DNA from: Burkholderiales bacterium
GTDB lineage: Bacteria > Pseudomonadota > Gammaproteobacteria > Burkholderiales > Burkholderiaceae_C
Length of the DNA: 21,370 nt
Assembly (NCBI GenBank): GCA_947372225.1
Contig: CANBSV010000042.1
Coordinates: forward strand, 1-21,370
Direction: 5' to 3'
A model generated the notes under the pieces. The model had not been told where the DNA came from. It searched no databases and saw nothing but the letters and a program-made list of their open reading frames with translations. Made by a program: the position numbers and the translations under genes. Below are positions 1 to 9,197 of the stretch, piece by piece; the stretch's first letter is position 1; each line of letters starts with the position of its first letter.

Positions 1-46
1 CCTGAGCGGCCTGCTCGGGCAAACCCTTGGCCTATGATGCTTGACC

Positions 47-637
47 ATGCTCGAACAACGCATACAGCAACAGTTTTTTGAAAGCGCCGACCTCAAATAC
101 GCCGCCGCCGAGCCCCTGAGCAAGCCGATTGCCGAGGCGGTCGAAGCGGTGCTGGGCAGCATCACGGCCGGTGGCAAGGTGCTGGCCTGCGGCAATGGCG
201 GCTCGGCCGCCGACGCCCAACACTTCGCCGCCGAGCTGGTCGGCCGCTTCGAGCGCGAGCGCCCCGGTTTGGCGGCCATGGCGCTGACCACCGACAGCTC
301 CATCCTCACGGCGATCGGGAACGATTACGACTTTGCCTCGATCTACTCCAAGCAGGTGCAAGCCATCGGCCAGCCCGGCGACGTGCTGATCGCGATCAGC
401 ACCAGCGGCAATTCGGCCAATGTGCTGGCCGCGGTCGAAGCCGCACACGCGAAGGACATGACGGTGGTGGCACTTACGGGTCGCACCGGCGGGCGCTTGA
501 GCGAATTGCTGACCGACACCGACGTGCACATTGCGGTGCCTCACGACCGCACTGCGCGCATCCAGGAAGTTCACTTGTTGGCGCTGCATTGCCTTTGCGA
601 TGCGGTCGATTTCCAGCTACTCGGAGACCAGGAATGA
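47..637 (+). CDS. diaA: SIS-domain protein, DiaA / phosphoheptose isomerase (GmhA) family
   Basis: This 196-residue protein has one SIS (sugar isomerase) fold. The phosphosugar-binding signatures are CGNGGSAADAQHF near residues 49-60 and ISTSGNSANV near 118-127. The N-terminal region and the RIQEVHLLALHCLCD tail resemble DiaA, the DnaA-binding initiation factor. Placement directly before a dolP-type gene matches the enterobacterial yraN-diaA-dolP locus. However, Glu63 (AAELVGRF) and His181 line up with the catalytic Glu and His of GmhA, which isomerises sedoheptulose 7-phosphate for LPS heptose, so isomerase activity is possible. I start at the ATG at 47. An in-frame TTG at 41 would add two residues, and neither start has a clear Shine-Dalgarno. 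The stop overlaps the next start. The fold is certain; the choice between DiaA and GmhA function is not. Confidence 0.88.
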   Translation: MLEQRIQQQFFESADLKYAAAEPLSKPIAEAVEAVLGSITAGGKVLACGNGGSAADAQHFAAELVGRFERERPGLAAMALTTDSSILTAIGNDYDFASIYSKQVQAIGQPGDVLIAISTSGNSANVLAAVEAAHAKDMTVVALTGRTGGRLSELLTDTDVHIAVPHDRTARIQEVHLLALHCLCDAVDFQLLGDQE

Positions 638-1275
638 CCATGCAGACTCATCGATTGACCCGGCTGTGCAGCGTGGTGCTGCTGTCTTTGGCGGCGGCGG
701 GTTCGCTCACCGCGTGTTTTCCACTGGTGCTCGGCGGGGCCGTTGTGGGTGGCACGGTGGTGTTGACCGATCGGCGCACCACCGGCTCGCAAGTCGAGGA
801 CGAGGGCATCGAGCTCAAGGCCTCCAACCGCCTGCATGATGTGCTTGCACCCGCCCGAGGCCGCATCAGCGTGGTCAGTTACAACCAGTTGGTGCTGGTC
901 ACCGGCGAGGTGACCACCGAGGCCGATCGTCAACTGGTCGAGCAGACCGTTTCTCGCGTCGAAAAGGTGCGCTCGCTCGTCAACGAGGTGTCTGTGGTGG
1001 CCTCGTTGTCGGACTCGACTTTGGGCTCCGAGACGCTGCTGACCAGCCGCGTCAAGGCCGCGCTGGTCGATTCGAAGGATCCGCTGGCCAACGCCGTCAA
1101 GGTGGTGTCCGAGCGCGGCACGGTCTACCTGATGGGACGCCTGACCGAGCGCGAGGCGCTCAATGCCGTCGAAGCCGTGCGCGGCGTGAGCGGCGTGCAA
1201 AAGGTGGTGCGCGTGTTCGAGATCATCAGCGAGGCAGAACTGTCCGCGTTGAAGTCCGGAACCACTCCGAAGTGA
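634..1275 (+). CDS. dolP: Outer-membrane BON-domain lipoprotein DolP (YraP)
   Basis: This 213-residue lipoprotein precursor has a basic N-terminus, a hydrophobic stretch at residues 11-24 and a lipobox LTAC ending at Cys28, the predicted lipidation site. A short glycine-rich segment follows, then two BON domains at roughly residues 56-122 and 133-199. This is the DolP architecture: a periplasm-facing outer-membrane lipoprotein that binds anionic phospholipid and supports envelope integrity and outer-membrane protein assembly. The start at 634 overlaps the diaA stop as ATGA and has GGAG at 623-626, seven bases upstream. A second ATG at 640 is also possible. The diaA-dolP coupling supports the assignment. 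The gene converges on the reductase gene with a 12-base gap. Confidence 0.92.
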   Translation: MTMQTHRLTRLCSVVLLSLAAAGSLTACFPLVLGGAVVGGTVVLTDRRTTGSQVEDEGIELKASNRLHDVLAPARGRISVVSYNQLVLVTGEVTTEADRQLVEQTVSRVEKVRSLVNEVSVVASLSDSTLGSETLLTSRVKAALVDSKDPLANAVKVVSERGTVYLMGRLTEREALNAVEAVRGVSGVQKVVRVFEIISEAELSALKSGTTPK

Positions 1276-1290
1276 GCGGCGTGCGGCTCA
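1273..1290. repeat. Short inverted repeat spanning two convergent stop codons
   Basis: TGAGC at 1273-1277 and GCTCA at 1286-1290 are complementary. They include the dolP stop and the stop of the opposing reductase gene, with an 8-base loop. There is no T-tract, so it is at most a weak bidirectional terminator. Confidence 0.3.
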
Positions 1291-2196
1291 GCGCAGCCGC
1301 TTGATCAGGCTCGAGGTGTCGCAGCGACCGCCGCCTGCGGCTTGAACCTCGGCATAGAACCGGTCCACCAGTTCGGTCACTGGCAGTTGCGCGCCGTTGC
1401 GCCCGGCCTCGTTCAGCACCAGTCCGAGGTCCTTGCGCATCCAGTCGACGGCAAAGCCGAAGTCGAACTCGCCGTCGACCATGGTGGGGCCGCGCTGGTC
1501 CATCTGCCAGCTTTGCGCGGCGCCCTTGCCCAGCACGCCGAGCACGGCCTTCATGTCGAGCCCGGCCCGCTCGCCAAACGCGATGGCTTCTGACAGTCCT
1601 TGCAGCAGACCGGCGATGGCAACCTGGTTGACCATCTTCGCCAGTTGGCCCGCACCGCTCGCTCCCAGCAGCGTGAAGGCCTTGGCGTAAGCCATCGCGA
1701 TGGGCCGCGCCCGAGCGAATGCCTGCGCGTCGCCGCCGCACATGACGGTGAGCGAGCCGTTGAGCGCGCCCAGGTTGCCGCCTGACACCGGCGCGTCGAT
1801 GAACTGCAATCCGCGCGACACGGCCGCTGCGCTCAGTTCCCGGGCCAGCGACGCCGAAGCCGTGGTGTGGTCCACGAACACCGAGCCGACGGCCATGCCC
1901 GCGAAAGCGCCATCGGCGCCCACCGTCACTTCGCGCAGGTCGTCGTCGTTGCCCACGCAGGCGAACACGAAGGTCGCGCCCGACGCCGCCTCGCGCGCGG
2001 TGGCCGCCAGCGTGCCGCCATGTTCGGCCACCCAGGCTTCGGCCTTGGCACGGCTGCGGTTGTAAACGGTGACGCGGTGGCCTGCACGAGCCAGGTGGGC
2101 CGCCATCGGATGCCCCATCACCCCCAGGCCTATGAAGGCCACATGCGCCGGATCGATGGGGTCGTAGGGACGCACGCCCACGCAGTGGGTGCTCAC
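1288..2196 (-). CDS. NAD(P)-dependent 3-hydroxyisobutyrate dehydrogenase-like oxidoreductase
   Basis: This 302-residue protein belongs to the beta-hydroxyacid dehydrogenase family (MmsB, GarR, GLYR1 type), which reversibly oxidises small hydroxyacids such as 3-hydroxyisobutyrate or reduces tartronate semialdehyde. An N-terminal Rossmann fold carries the dinucleotide motif GLGVMG at residues 23-28. The substrate signature DAPVSGG is at 134-140, and the C-terminal helical domain holds the expected catalytic Lys187 in GQLAKMVNQ. The exact substrate cannot be read from sequence. The start is uncertain: I choose GTG at 2196, five bases after the pilU stop. GTG codons at 2181 and 2175 lie closer to the conserved region. 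The close spacing suggests co-transcription after pilT and pilU, with no obvious functional link to pili. Confidence 0.85.
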   Translation of the reverse strand: MSTHCVGVRPYDPIDPAHVAFIGLGVMGHPMAAHLARAGHRVTVYNRSRAKAEAWVAEHGGTLAATAREAASGATFVFACVGNDDDLREVTVGADGAFAGMAVGSVFVDHTTASASLARELSAAAVSRGLQFIDAPVSGGNLGALNGSLTVMCGGDAQAFARARPIAMAYAKAFTLLGASGAGQLAKMVNQVAIAGLLQGLSEAIAFGERAGLDMKAVLGVLGKGAAQSWQMDQRGPTMVDGEFDFGFAVDWMRKDLGLVLNEAGRNGAQLPVTELVDRFYAEVQAAGGGRCDTSSLIKRLR

Positions 2197-2200
2197 ACTC

Positions 2201-3337
2201 TCAGACGATCTGAAGGTGTTCGGTACCCGCGGCGAGGTCGGTGTTTTTCGCGCGATGGCTGTTGAGCTTGATCTGCAGCCGAAGGTCGTTGACCGAATCG
2301 GCATTGCGGATCGCGTCCTGGTAGGTGATCGAATGGCTTTCGTACAGGTCGAACAGGGCCTGGTCGAAGGTCTGCATGCCCATCTCGCGCGAGCGCTTCA
2401 TGATTTCTTTGACCTCGGTCACTTCGCCCTTGAAGATCAGGTCGGAAATCAGCGGCGAATTGAGCATGACCTCGATGGCGGCCACGCGGCCGGTGCCTTC
2501 CTGGCGCGGCATCAGTCGTTGCGACACCAGTGCCTTGAGGTTGAGCGACAAGTCCATCAGCAACTGCGATCGTCGCTCTTCAGGGAAAAAGTTGATGATG
2601 CGGTCGAGCGCCTGATTGGCGCTGTTCGCATGCAGTGTGGCCATGCACAGGTGGCCTGTCTCGGCAAAGGCCACCGCGTGTTCCATGGTCTCGCGGTCGC
2701 GAATCTCGCCCATCAGGATCACGTCCGGTGCCTGGCGCAGCGTGTTCTTCAGCGCGATGCCCCAGTCGTCGGTGTCGATGCCCACTTCGCGCTGGGTCAC
2801 GATGCAGTTCTTGTGCGGGTGCACGAACTCCACCGGGTCTTCGATGGTGATGATGTGCCCGTAAGAGTTTTCGTTGCGGTGGTTGACCATCGCCGCCAGC
2901 GAAGTGCTCTTGCCCGAACCGGTGGCGCCCACGAAGATCACCAGACCGCGCTTGGTCATCGCCACGTCCTTGAGCACTTCCGGCAGGTGCAACCCATCGA
3001 GGGTCGGCAGGTCCTTGGGGATGGTTCTCAGCACCAGACCCACGCTGCCTTGCTGCACGAAGGCGTTGATCCGGAAGCGCCCGATGCCTTGCGGCGAGAT
3101 CGCGAAGTTGCACTCCTTGGAGCGCTCGAACTCGCCGGCCTGCTTGTCGTTCATGATGGATCGTGCCAACGCCAAGGTGTGCAGGCCCGTCAGCGGTTGA
3201 GGCGACACCTTGGTGATCTTGCCGTCGACCTTGATCGCGGGTGGGAAGTCGCAAGTCAGGAACAGATCCGAGCCGCCGCGCGACACCATGAGGCGCAGCA
3301 AGTCGTTGATGAATTTCGAGGCCTGGTCGCGTTCCAT
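2201..3337 (-). CDS. pilU: Type IV pilus retraction ATPase PilU
   Basis: This 378-residue AAA+ secretion ATPase (PilT/GspE family) has a PAS-like N-terminal domain with GGSDLFLT near residue 21. The core shows Walker A GATGSGKST at 137-145, the Asp box TIEDPVEF at 164-171, Walker B ILMGEIRD near 207-214 and the His box ending LHANSA around 235-240. The C-terminus has the PilU-type SREMGMQTFDQALFDLY segment. PilU is an accessory retraction motor that works with PilT on the inner-membrane face of the pilus machine. The start is supported by AAGGA about seven bases upstream. It follows pilT by 48 bases on the same strand, the usual pilT-pilU order. Length and motifs are normal for an intact gene. 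Confidence 0.96.
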   Translation of the reverse strand: MERDQASKFINDLLRLMVSRGGSDLFLTCDFPPAIKVDGKITKVSPQPLTGLHTLALARSIMNDKQAGEFERSKECNFAISPQGIGRFRINAFVQQGSVGLVLRTIPKDLPTLDGLHLPEVLKDVAMTKRGLVIFVGATGSGKSTSLAAMVNHRNENSYGHIITIEDPVEFVHPHKNCIVTQREVGIDTDDWGIALKNTLRQAPDVILMGEIRDRETMEHAVAFAETGHLCMATLHANSANQALDRIINFFPEERRSQLLMDLSLNLKALVSQRLMPRQEGTGRVAAIEVMLNSPLISDLIFKGEVTEVKEIMKRSREMGMQTFDQALFDLYESHSITYQDAIRNADSVNDLRLQIKLNSHRAKNTDLAAGTEHLQIV

Positions 3338-3385
3338 GTGGGTTTCCTTGGTCTGTGCTGACAGCCGGCGACTTCAGGGGCGCTG

Positions 3386-4429
3386 TCAGCCCGGGAAGTT
3401 TTCGGGGAACTTCGCTTTGGCGCGCGCCTCGACCGGCGCGACCACATTGCGCCGCACCAGATCCGCCAGGTTCTGGTCGAGCGTTTGCATGCCCATGGTG
3501 TTGCCGGTCTGGATGGCCGAGTACATCTGGGCAATCTTGCTTTCCCGGATCAGGTTCCGGATGGCCGGCGTGCCGAGCATGATTTCGTGGGCGGCAACGC
3601 GACCACTGCCGTCTTTGGTTTTGCACAGCGTTTGCGAGATCACGCCGATCAGCGACTCCGACAACATGGCGCGGACCATGTCCTTTTCGGCCGCCGGAAA
3701 GACGTCGACGATGCGGTCGATGGTCTTGGCCGCGCTCGAGGTATGCAGCGTGCCGAACACCAGGTGGCAGGTCTCGGCGGCGGTGAGCGCCAGCAGGATG
3801 GTCTCGAGGTCGCGCATTTCGCCCACCAGGATGGCGTCCGGGTCTTCACGCAGTGCCGAGCGCAGGGCGTTCGAAAAACTCAGTGTGTGCGGACCCACCT
3901 CGCGCTGGTTGATCAGGCACTTCTTGGACTCGTGCACGAACTCGATCGGGTCTTCGACCGTGAGCACGTGGCCGTACTCGTTTTCGTTGAGGTGGTTGAC
4001 CATCGCGGCCAACGTGGTCGACTTGCCCGAGCCGGTCGGGCCGGTGACCAGTACCAGCCCGCGCGGGCGCAAGGCAAGTTCGGCGAACACCTTGGGCGCG
4101 TTGAGCTGCTCCAGCGTGAGGATCTTCGAGGGAATCGTGCGGAACACCGCGCCGGCGCCGCGGTTGTGGTTGAAGGCATTGACGCGAAAGCGCGCCAGAC
4201 CCTGGATCTCGAAGGAGAAGTCACATTCGAGCAGTTCCTCGTAAACCTTGCGCTGCGAGTCGTTCATGATGTCGTAGACCATGTCGTGCACATCCTTGTG
4301 CTCGAGTGGTTCGACATTGATGCGACGCACATCGCCGTGCACCCGGATCATCGGCGGCAAACCCGCTGACAGGTGCAAGTCGGAGGCCTTGTTCTTGACC
4401 GAAAACGCCAGCAGTTGGGAGATGTCCAT
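3386..4429 (-). CDS. pilT: Type IV pilus twitching-motility retraction ATPase PilT
   Basis: This 347-residue hexameric ATPase powers pilus depolymerisation for twitching motility, DNA uptake and surface attachment. Visible motifs are KASDLHLSAGLPP at the N-terminus, Walker A GPTGSGKST at residues 130-138, Asp box TVEDPIEF at 157-164, Walker B ILVGEMRD at 200-207, the His box ending TLHTSSA near 227-233, and the PilT-specific AIRNLIRE at 289-296, which is needed for retraction in characterised PilT proteins. The last feature separates it from PilB and PilU. It is divergent from yggS across an 88-base gap. The pilT-yggS-proC neighbourhood is common in proteobacteria. Length is typical and no defects are seen. 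Confidence 0.97.
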   Translation of the reverse strand: MDISQLLAFSVKNKASDLHLSAGLPPMIRVHGDVRRINVEPLEHKDVHDMVYDIMNDSQRKVYEELLECDFSFEIQGLARFRVNAFNHNRGAGAVFRTIPSKILTLEQLNAPKVFAELALRPRGLVLVTGPTGSGKSTTLAAMVNHLNENEYGHVLTVEDPIEFVHESKKCLINQREVGPHTLSFSNALRSALREDPDAILVGEMRDLETILLALTAAETCHLVFGTLHTSSAAKTIDRIVDVFPAAEKDMVRAMLSESLIGVISQTLCKTKDGSGRVAAHEIMLGTPAIRNLIRESKIAQMYSAIQTGNTMGMQTLDQNLADLVRRNVVAPVEARAKAKFPENFPG

Positions 4430-4517
4430 GGGGCTCGCTCAGGGTGCGTGTGCGACGCGCTCACCATGGCGCCAAGGCGTCTGGGGCTGCGTTCGGTGGC
4501 GGATACTCGCGCTGATT

Positions 4518-5204
4518 ATGGCGATGATCGAAAACAACTTGCACAAAGTGCACCAACGTATCGCCATCGCGTGCGTTGCAGCGGGGCGGCTTGAGCAAAG
4601 CGTCACGTTGCTGGTGGTTGGCAAGACATTTCCTTCGGCCGACTTGCGCGCCGCCTTCGACGCCGGTGCGCGCTGCTTCGGCGAAAACTACGTGGCCGAG
4701 GCGCTTGACAAGATCAATGTGCTTGGCGACTTGCGTGAGCGTATCCAGTGGCATCTGATCGGTCCGCTGCAAGCGAACAAGACGCGGGCCGTGGCCGAGC
4801 ACTTTGACTGGGTGCACTCGATTGACCGGTTGAAGGTCGCGCAGCGTCTGAGCGAGCAGCGCCCGGCGCATCTGCCGCCGTTGCAGCTGTGTTTGCAGGT
4901 CAACATCAGCGGCGAGGCCAGCAAGTCGGGCCTGGGCGTCGACGATGTGCCCGACGTCGCGCGTGCGGTGGCGTCGCTGCCGCGCGTCAGGTTGCGAGGT
5001 TTGATGTCCGTTCCTGCGCCGGCGACAGACCCGGCAGCACAACGCGAGCCGCACGCCCGGCTGCGCGAGTTGTTGACGCAACTGCAGCAGCAAGGCCTGG
5101 CGCTTGATACGTTGTCGATGGGCATGACCGGCGACCTGGAGGCGGCCATCGCCGAAGGCTCGACGATCGTGCGCGTGGGCACGGCGATCTTCGGGGCGCG
5201 CTGA
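4518..5204 (+). CDS. yggS: YggS/PLPBP family pyridoxal phosphate homeostasis protein
   Basis: This 228-residue single-domain PLP-binding protein has a fold-type III barrel without known enzymatic activity. It buffers cellular pyridoxal phosphate and affects amino-acid metabolism. The PLP lysine is Lys36 in VVGKTFPSADL, where many relatives have a Ser in place of the Gly before the Lys. Other signatures are FGENYVAEALDK, WHLIGPLQANK, NISGEASKSG and SMGMTGDLEAAI, ending in the PLP-phosphate loop STIVRVGTAIFG. I start at the ATG at 4518. A second in-frame ATG at 4524 is possible, and neither has a clear ribosome binding site. It is the first of three plus-strand genes leading to proC, an association widely conserved for this family. 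Confidence 0.94.
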   Translation: MAMIENNLHKVHQRIAIACVAAGRLEQSVTLLVVGKTFPSADLRAAFDAGARCFGENYVAEALDKINVLGDLRERIQWHLIGPLQANKTRAVAEHFDWVHSIDRLKVAQRLSEQRPAHLPPLQLCLQVNISGEASKSGLGVDDVPDVARAVASLPRVRLRGLMSVPAPATDPAAQREPHARLRELLTQLQQQGLALDTLSMGMTGDLEAAIAEGSTIVRVGTAIFGAR

Positions 5205-5273
5205 GTCGCCGCCCGCCCCTCGATCGCCATCCGTGCGACAGTTCTTCCCCTCACCTGACCGCAGACCCCGCCC

Positions 5274-5690
5274 ATGCCCAAGCTGATTGCCGCTCTTGTT
5301 TTCGTCGCCCTGCTCGTGGCCGCCTACTTTGCGCTGGTGCTCAACTGGAGCTACTCGACCGGCGAACGCGCCGGCTGGCTGCAGAAGTTCTCGCACAAGG
5401 GCTTCGTGTGCAAGACGTGGGAGGGCGAACTGGCCCTGGTATCGCTGCCCGGCAGTTCTGTCGAGAAGTTTTTCTTCACGGTGCGCGATGAGGCGGTGGC
5501 TGCGAAGGTCTCTGCGGCGATGGGCAAGCGGGTGAGCCTGCATTACGAAGAAAAGGTCGGGCTGCCCACCAGCTGCTTCGGTGACACGCGCTACTACGTC
5601 ACCGATGTGACCGCCACCGCCGACATCCCGATCGGCCCCGGCGTGGTCGTGCCCACGACACCTGCCGCCCCGGCGGCCTCCGCACCGTGA
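5274..5690 (+). CDS. Small membrane-anchored protein of unknown function
   Basis: This 138-residue protein has one N-terminal transmembrane helix or uncleaved signal (residues 4-23). A compact domain follows, beginning WSYSTGERAGWLQKFS and continuing GFVCKTWEGELALV. The C-terminus is low-complexity, rich in Pro, Ala and Val (about 120-138). Two cysteines, Cys46 and Cys101, could form a disulfide if the domain is periplasmic. The motif resembles a small conserved family sometimes mislabelled as 6-phosphogluconate dehydrogenase, but no Rossmann motif is present and I assign no function. The stop overlaps the proC start as GTGA, so the two are probably translationally coupled. Confidence 0.82.
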   Translation: MPKLIAALVFVALLVAAYFALVLNWSYSTGERAGWLQKFSHKGFVCKTWEGELALVSLPGSSVEKFFFTVRDEAVAAKVSAAMGKRVSLHYEEKVGLPTSCFGDTRYYVTDVTATADIPIGPGVVVPTTPAAPAASAP

Positions 5691-6508
5691 CGTCGGGGGC
5701 GCCCGTGATCGCCTTCATCGGCGGCGGCAACATGGCCAGTGCGCTGATCGGCGGGCTGATGCGCAACGGCTGGTCGGCCGCGGCCATCCAGGTCATCGAG
5801 CCGCTGGCCGAGCAGCGCGAGGCGCTGCGAGGACGCTTTGGCATCGAGGCCTTGCCGGCCGCGGACGCTCAGCTGGCCAGGGCGGGGTGCGTGGTCTGGG
5901 CTGTCAAGCCGCAGTTGTTTCAGTCGGCCGCCGAACCCTGCGCGCGCTGGGTGGGCGGCGCGCTGCACCTGAGTGTGATGGCGGGCATACGCAGCGACTG
6001 CATCGCCCGCGTGACCGGCAGCGAGCGCGTGGTGCGCGCCATGCCCAACACGCCGGCACTGATAGGCGAGGGCATGACCGGACTGTTTGCACGGGCGGCC
6101 GTGAGCGCTGCCGGGCGCGCCGAGATCGAACAGCTGCTCATGCCCACCGGCCAGTTGCTGTGGGTCGATCTCGAAGAGCAACTCGACGCGGTCACCGCGC
6201 TGTCGGGTTCCGGTCCGGCCTACGTGTTCTATTTGCTCGAAGCCTTGATCCAGTCCGGCATCGAAATGGGCCTGAGCGAAGCCGCATCCCGCAGGCTTGC
6301 GATCGCCACCGTGGGCGGCGCCAATTCGCTGGCCCGCGATTCGGCCGATGCGCCCGAGCAGCTGCGCGCGCGTGTCACCTCCAAGGGTGGCACCACCCAT
6401 GCTGCCATCAGCTCGCTCGAGGCCGATGGCGTGAAAGCGTCCTTCGTGCGTGCGCTCAAGGCGGCCCAGCGGCGCGCCCGCGAGTTGGGCGACGAGTTCG
6501 GCGGCTGA
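5687..6508 (+). CDS. proC: Pyrroline-5-carboxylate reductase ProC
   Basis: This 273-residue enzyme reduces 1-pyrroline-5-carboxylate to L-proline with NAD(P)H, the last step of proline synthesis in the cytoplasm. The N-terminal Rossmann motif is FIGGGNMASALIGG at residues 10-23, followed by AVKPQ at 72-76 and RAMPNTPALIGEG at 117-129. The C-terminal dimerisation and active-site region has the family signature ALSGSGPAYVFYLLEAL near 171-187 and VTSKGGTTHAAI at 230-241. I choose the GTG at 5687 because it overlaps the preceding stop. A GTG at 5705 directly before the Rossmann strand is an alternative. It converges on ubiA with a 24-base gap. Confidence 0.96.
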   Translation: MTSGAPVIAFIGGGNMASALIGGLMRNGWSAAAIQVIEPLAEQREALRGRFGIEALPAADAQLARAGCVVWAVKPQLFQSAAEPCARWVGGALHLSVMAGIRSDCIARVTGSERVVRAMPNTPALIGEGMTGLFARAAVSAAGRAEIEQLLMPTGQLLWVDLEEQLDAVTALSGSGPAYVFYLLEALIQSGIEMGLSEAASRRLAIATVGGANSLARDSADAPEQLRARVTSKGGTTHAAISSLEADGVKASFVRALKAAQRRARELGDEFGG

Positions 6509-6538
6509 GTCGCGCTGCGGGCGCGGGCCCGGTCAGCC
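6503..6538. repeat. Inverted repeat at the proC/ubiA convergent junction
   Basis: GGCTGA at 6503-6508 is complementary to TCAGCC at 6533-6538. The arms contain the proC and ubiA stop codons and flank a GC-only 24-base centre. It could form a GC-rich hairpin in either transcript, but there is no T-tract. Confidence 0.3.
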
Positions 6539-7414
6539 CAGCGCGCGCCAGGCGGCGTCGGTCGCAGCCCCGGCAAACACCGCCAGTCCCAGCCAGTGGT
6601 TGAGCCGGAAGGCGCGAAAGCAGCCCTCGCGCGAGCGATCCTTGATCAGCGTGTGGTGCCACGCCGCCATGCCGGCGGCCACCGCGATGCCGGCAAAGTA
6701 CGCCGCGCCGAGATCCAGCTGCGCACCCGCTGCCGCCCACACGATCAGGTAGACGGCATAAAACGCCATCACCGCGGCCACATCAAAGCGCCCCAGCGTG
6801 ATGGCCGAGGTGCGCATGCCGATCTTCAGGTCGTCGTCGCGGTCGACCATGGCGTATTCGGTGTCATAGGCCAGCACCCAGAACAGGTTGCCCGCCAGCA
6901 GGACCCACGCCAGCGCCGGTACTTCGCCGCGCACCGCCGCGAACGCCATCGGGATGCCGAAGCTGAACGCCACGCCCAGCACCGCCTGTGGCATCGAGAA
7001 AAAGCGCTTGGTGTACGGGTAGAACACCGTCACCGCCAGTGCGCCAAAGCTCCAGGCGATGGTGAGGCGGTTGGTGGTGAGCACCAGCGCGAAGGCCACG
7101 AGCGCCAGGCTCGCAGCCAGCGCCAGCGCCTCGCGCACGCTCACCGCCCCGCGCGTGATCGGCCGCTCGGCGGTGCGCTTGACGTGGCGGTCGAAGTCGC
7201 GATCGGCCACGTCGTTGACGCAGCAGCCCGCGCTGCGCATGAGCACCGTGCCCAGCGTGAACACGATCAGCAGGTGCCAGCCTGGAAACCCGCCGGCCGC
7301 CAGCCACAGCGCGGCGAGCGTCGGCCACAGCAGCAGGTAGCTGCCGGCCGGGCGGTTCCAGCGAATCAGGTCGAGGTAAAGCGCGAGCCGGGACGGCGAA
7401 GTGAGAGTCGGCAT
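6533..7414 (-). CDS. ubiA: 4-hydroxybenzoate polyprenyltransferase UbiA
   Basis: This 293-residue inner-membrane prenyltransferase attaches the polyprenyl tail to 4-hydroxybenzoate in ubiquinone synthesis. Both Mg-diphosphate-binding Asp motifs are present: NDVADRDFD at residues 67-75, followed by RTAERPITRGAVS, and DTEYAMVDRDDD at 184-195. The RWNRPAGSYLLLWPTLAAL start and multiple hydrophobic helices are typical. The assigned ATG at 7414 gives the standard family length, although the frame stays open upstream into prfC sequence. No good Shine-Dalgarno is visible. It lies 28 bases after prfC on the same strand and is probably co-transcribed with it. Its presence implies ubiquinone-based respiration. 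Confidence 0.95.
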   Translation of the reverse strand: MPTLTSPSRLALYLDLIRWNRPAGSYLLLWPTLAALWLAAGGFPGWHLLIVFTLGTVLMRSAGCCVNDVADRDFDRHVKRTAERPITRGAVSVREALALAASLALVAFALVLTTNRLTIAWSFGALAVTVFYPYTKRFFSMPQAVLGVAFSFGIPMAFAAVRGEVPALAWVLLAGNLFWVLAYDTEYAMVDRDDDLKIGMRTSAITLGRFDVAAVMAFYAVYLIVWAAAGAQLDLGAAYFAGIAVAAGMAAWHHTLIKDRSREGCFRAFRLNHWLGLAVFAGAATDAAWRALG

Positions 7415-7442
7415 CGCACGAACGCTCGCTGCACGCTGCGCG

Positions 7443-9086
<1,644 letters not shown>

Positions 9087-9197
9087 GGGGCGGCGCAGAC
9101 CCGCTCAGGGCTGCGGCTCGTGAAAACCGCGATTATCGAGGCTGGCCCGGTGCCACGCGCAGCCATCGCGGCATCTGCGCGCGTGGCTCGACGGCGC

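Noticed and set aside
1..46. Tail of an upstream coding gene
   Set aside because: A short frame ends at 35-37, but only 11 codons are visible and they match nothing I recognise; yraN would be expected from gene order but cannot be confirmed.
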